A stretch of 6,328 nt of DNA from JBHJHK01 sp050330975 (lineage in GTDB: Bacteria > Pseudomonadota > Gammaproteobacteria > Competibacterales > Competibacteraceae): NCBI GenBank assembly GCA_050330975.1, contig JBHJHK010000214.1, positions 1-6,328 on the forward strand. Direction: 5' to 3'. Below are positions 5,970 through 6,328 of this stretch, piece after piece (positions within the stretch are counted from its first letter, which is position 1; the number at the start of each line of letters is the position of its first letter). Position numbers and translations under genes: made by a program. The notes under the pieces were generated by a model that saw only the letters and a program-made list of their open reading frames with translations, was not told where the DNA came from and ran no database searches.

Positions 5970-6328
5970 CGCTGATCAGTCGCTACATCGCCGCCCAGGT
6001 GCTGCAAAAGGGGTTTTGGGTACTGCTGGGATTGTTGGCGGTATTTGCCCTGTTGGAGTTGGCCGAGCAGATGGAGGACGTGGGGCGGGGGGATTATCAG
6101 TTGACGGATGCCCTGCTCTACGTGGTCTTGACCTTGCCCCGGCGGGCCCTGGAGCTATGGCCCGTGGCGGTGTTGGTGGGGGGCAGCATCGCCTTGGGGT
6201 CGATGGCCGCCTGCGGCGAGCTGACGGCGTTGCGGGGGGCGGGGGTCTCGGCGAAGCGGTTGGTGGGGGGGATGTTGGCCACGGGGCTCGTCGGGAGCGG
6301 CGTTTTGGGGGGGGTGGAAGGTCTGGTG
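5966..6328 (+). CDS. lptG: LPS export ABC transporter permease LptG (5' part, cut by window end)
   Basis: Only the first 121 codons of an expected 355-360 are present; the frame stays open to the last base. LptG is the partner of LptF in the LptB2FG lipopolysaccharide extractor. The start is GTG at 5966, inside the lptF stop (GTGA overlap), with AAGGGG seven bases upstream, so the two are almost certainly translated together in equal amounts. The N-terminus TLISRYIAAQVLQKG and a first membrane segment (about 16-33) lead to LPRRALELWPVAVLVGGSIA (57-76), the family's second segment. GELTALRGAGVSAKRL (84-99) is the LptB-contacting coupling region. Glycine codons are mostly GGG here, giving G runs of seven (6265-6271) and eight (6307-6314). 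Sequencing errors or slippage are a risk at these runs, but the frame reads sensibly through both. Confidence 0.95.
   Translation, partial: MTLISRYIAAQVLQKGFWVLLGLLAVFALLELAEQMEDVGRGDYQLTDALLYVVLTLPRRALELWPVAVLVGGSIALGSMAACGELTALRGAGVSAKRLVGGMLATGLVGSGVLGGVEGLV

Overview
The window is high-GC DNA (roughly two thirds G+C by eye) from a Gram-negative bacterium. The lptF-lptG pair shows this, because it encodes the inner-membrane part of the lipopolysaccharide export machine. The sequence of LptF and the four-base lptF/lptG overlap fit a proteobacterium, most likely a gammaproteobacterium, but I cannot name a genus. Codon use is unusual for such GC: TTG for Leu, TTT for Phe and GGG for Gly are all frequent, and GTG or TTG starts three of the five genes.

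The left two thirds (4-4518) is a probable three-gene operon on the minus strand, read right to left. It holds a penicillin-acylase-family (S45) N-terminal-nucleophile amidohydrolase (4518-2200), a TAXI-type TRAP-transporter periplasmic receptor (2076-1045) and a clavaminate-synthase-like/TauD-type Fe(II)/2-oxoglutarate oxygenase (981-4). The gaps are 123 bp and 63 bp. No TRAP permease gene is visible, so the receptor is an orphan within this window. The three together suggest recognition and processing of some amide-bearing or N-acylated small molecule. This is inference, and the substrate is unknown.

The right third (4860-6328) reads on the plus strand: complete lptF followed by the first 121 codons of lptG, which runs off the window end. 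A 341-bp divergent intergenic region (4519-4859) separates the two units. It contains a good sigma70-like promoter facing the acylase, placed so close to the GTG that the mRNA may be leaderless. It also holds a 9-bp direct repeat over that promoter, a GC hairpin and an AT-rich island that probably carries the lptFG promoter. Two tiny open frames in it have weak to fair translation signals.

The most unusual details are the possibly leaderless acylase mRNA, the 63-bp gap between receptor and oxygenase genes, and the orphan receptor itself. The 63-bp gap has a canonical G-quadruplex pattern on the plus strand, a C-rich G-poor transcript, and a single in-frame TGA between the two reading frames. 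I found no rRNA, tRNA, CRISPR array, insertion sequence or phage element. There is no clear case for a wholly new system.
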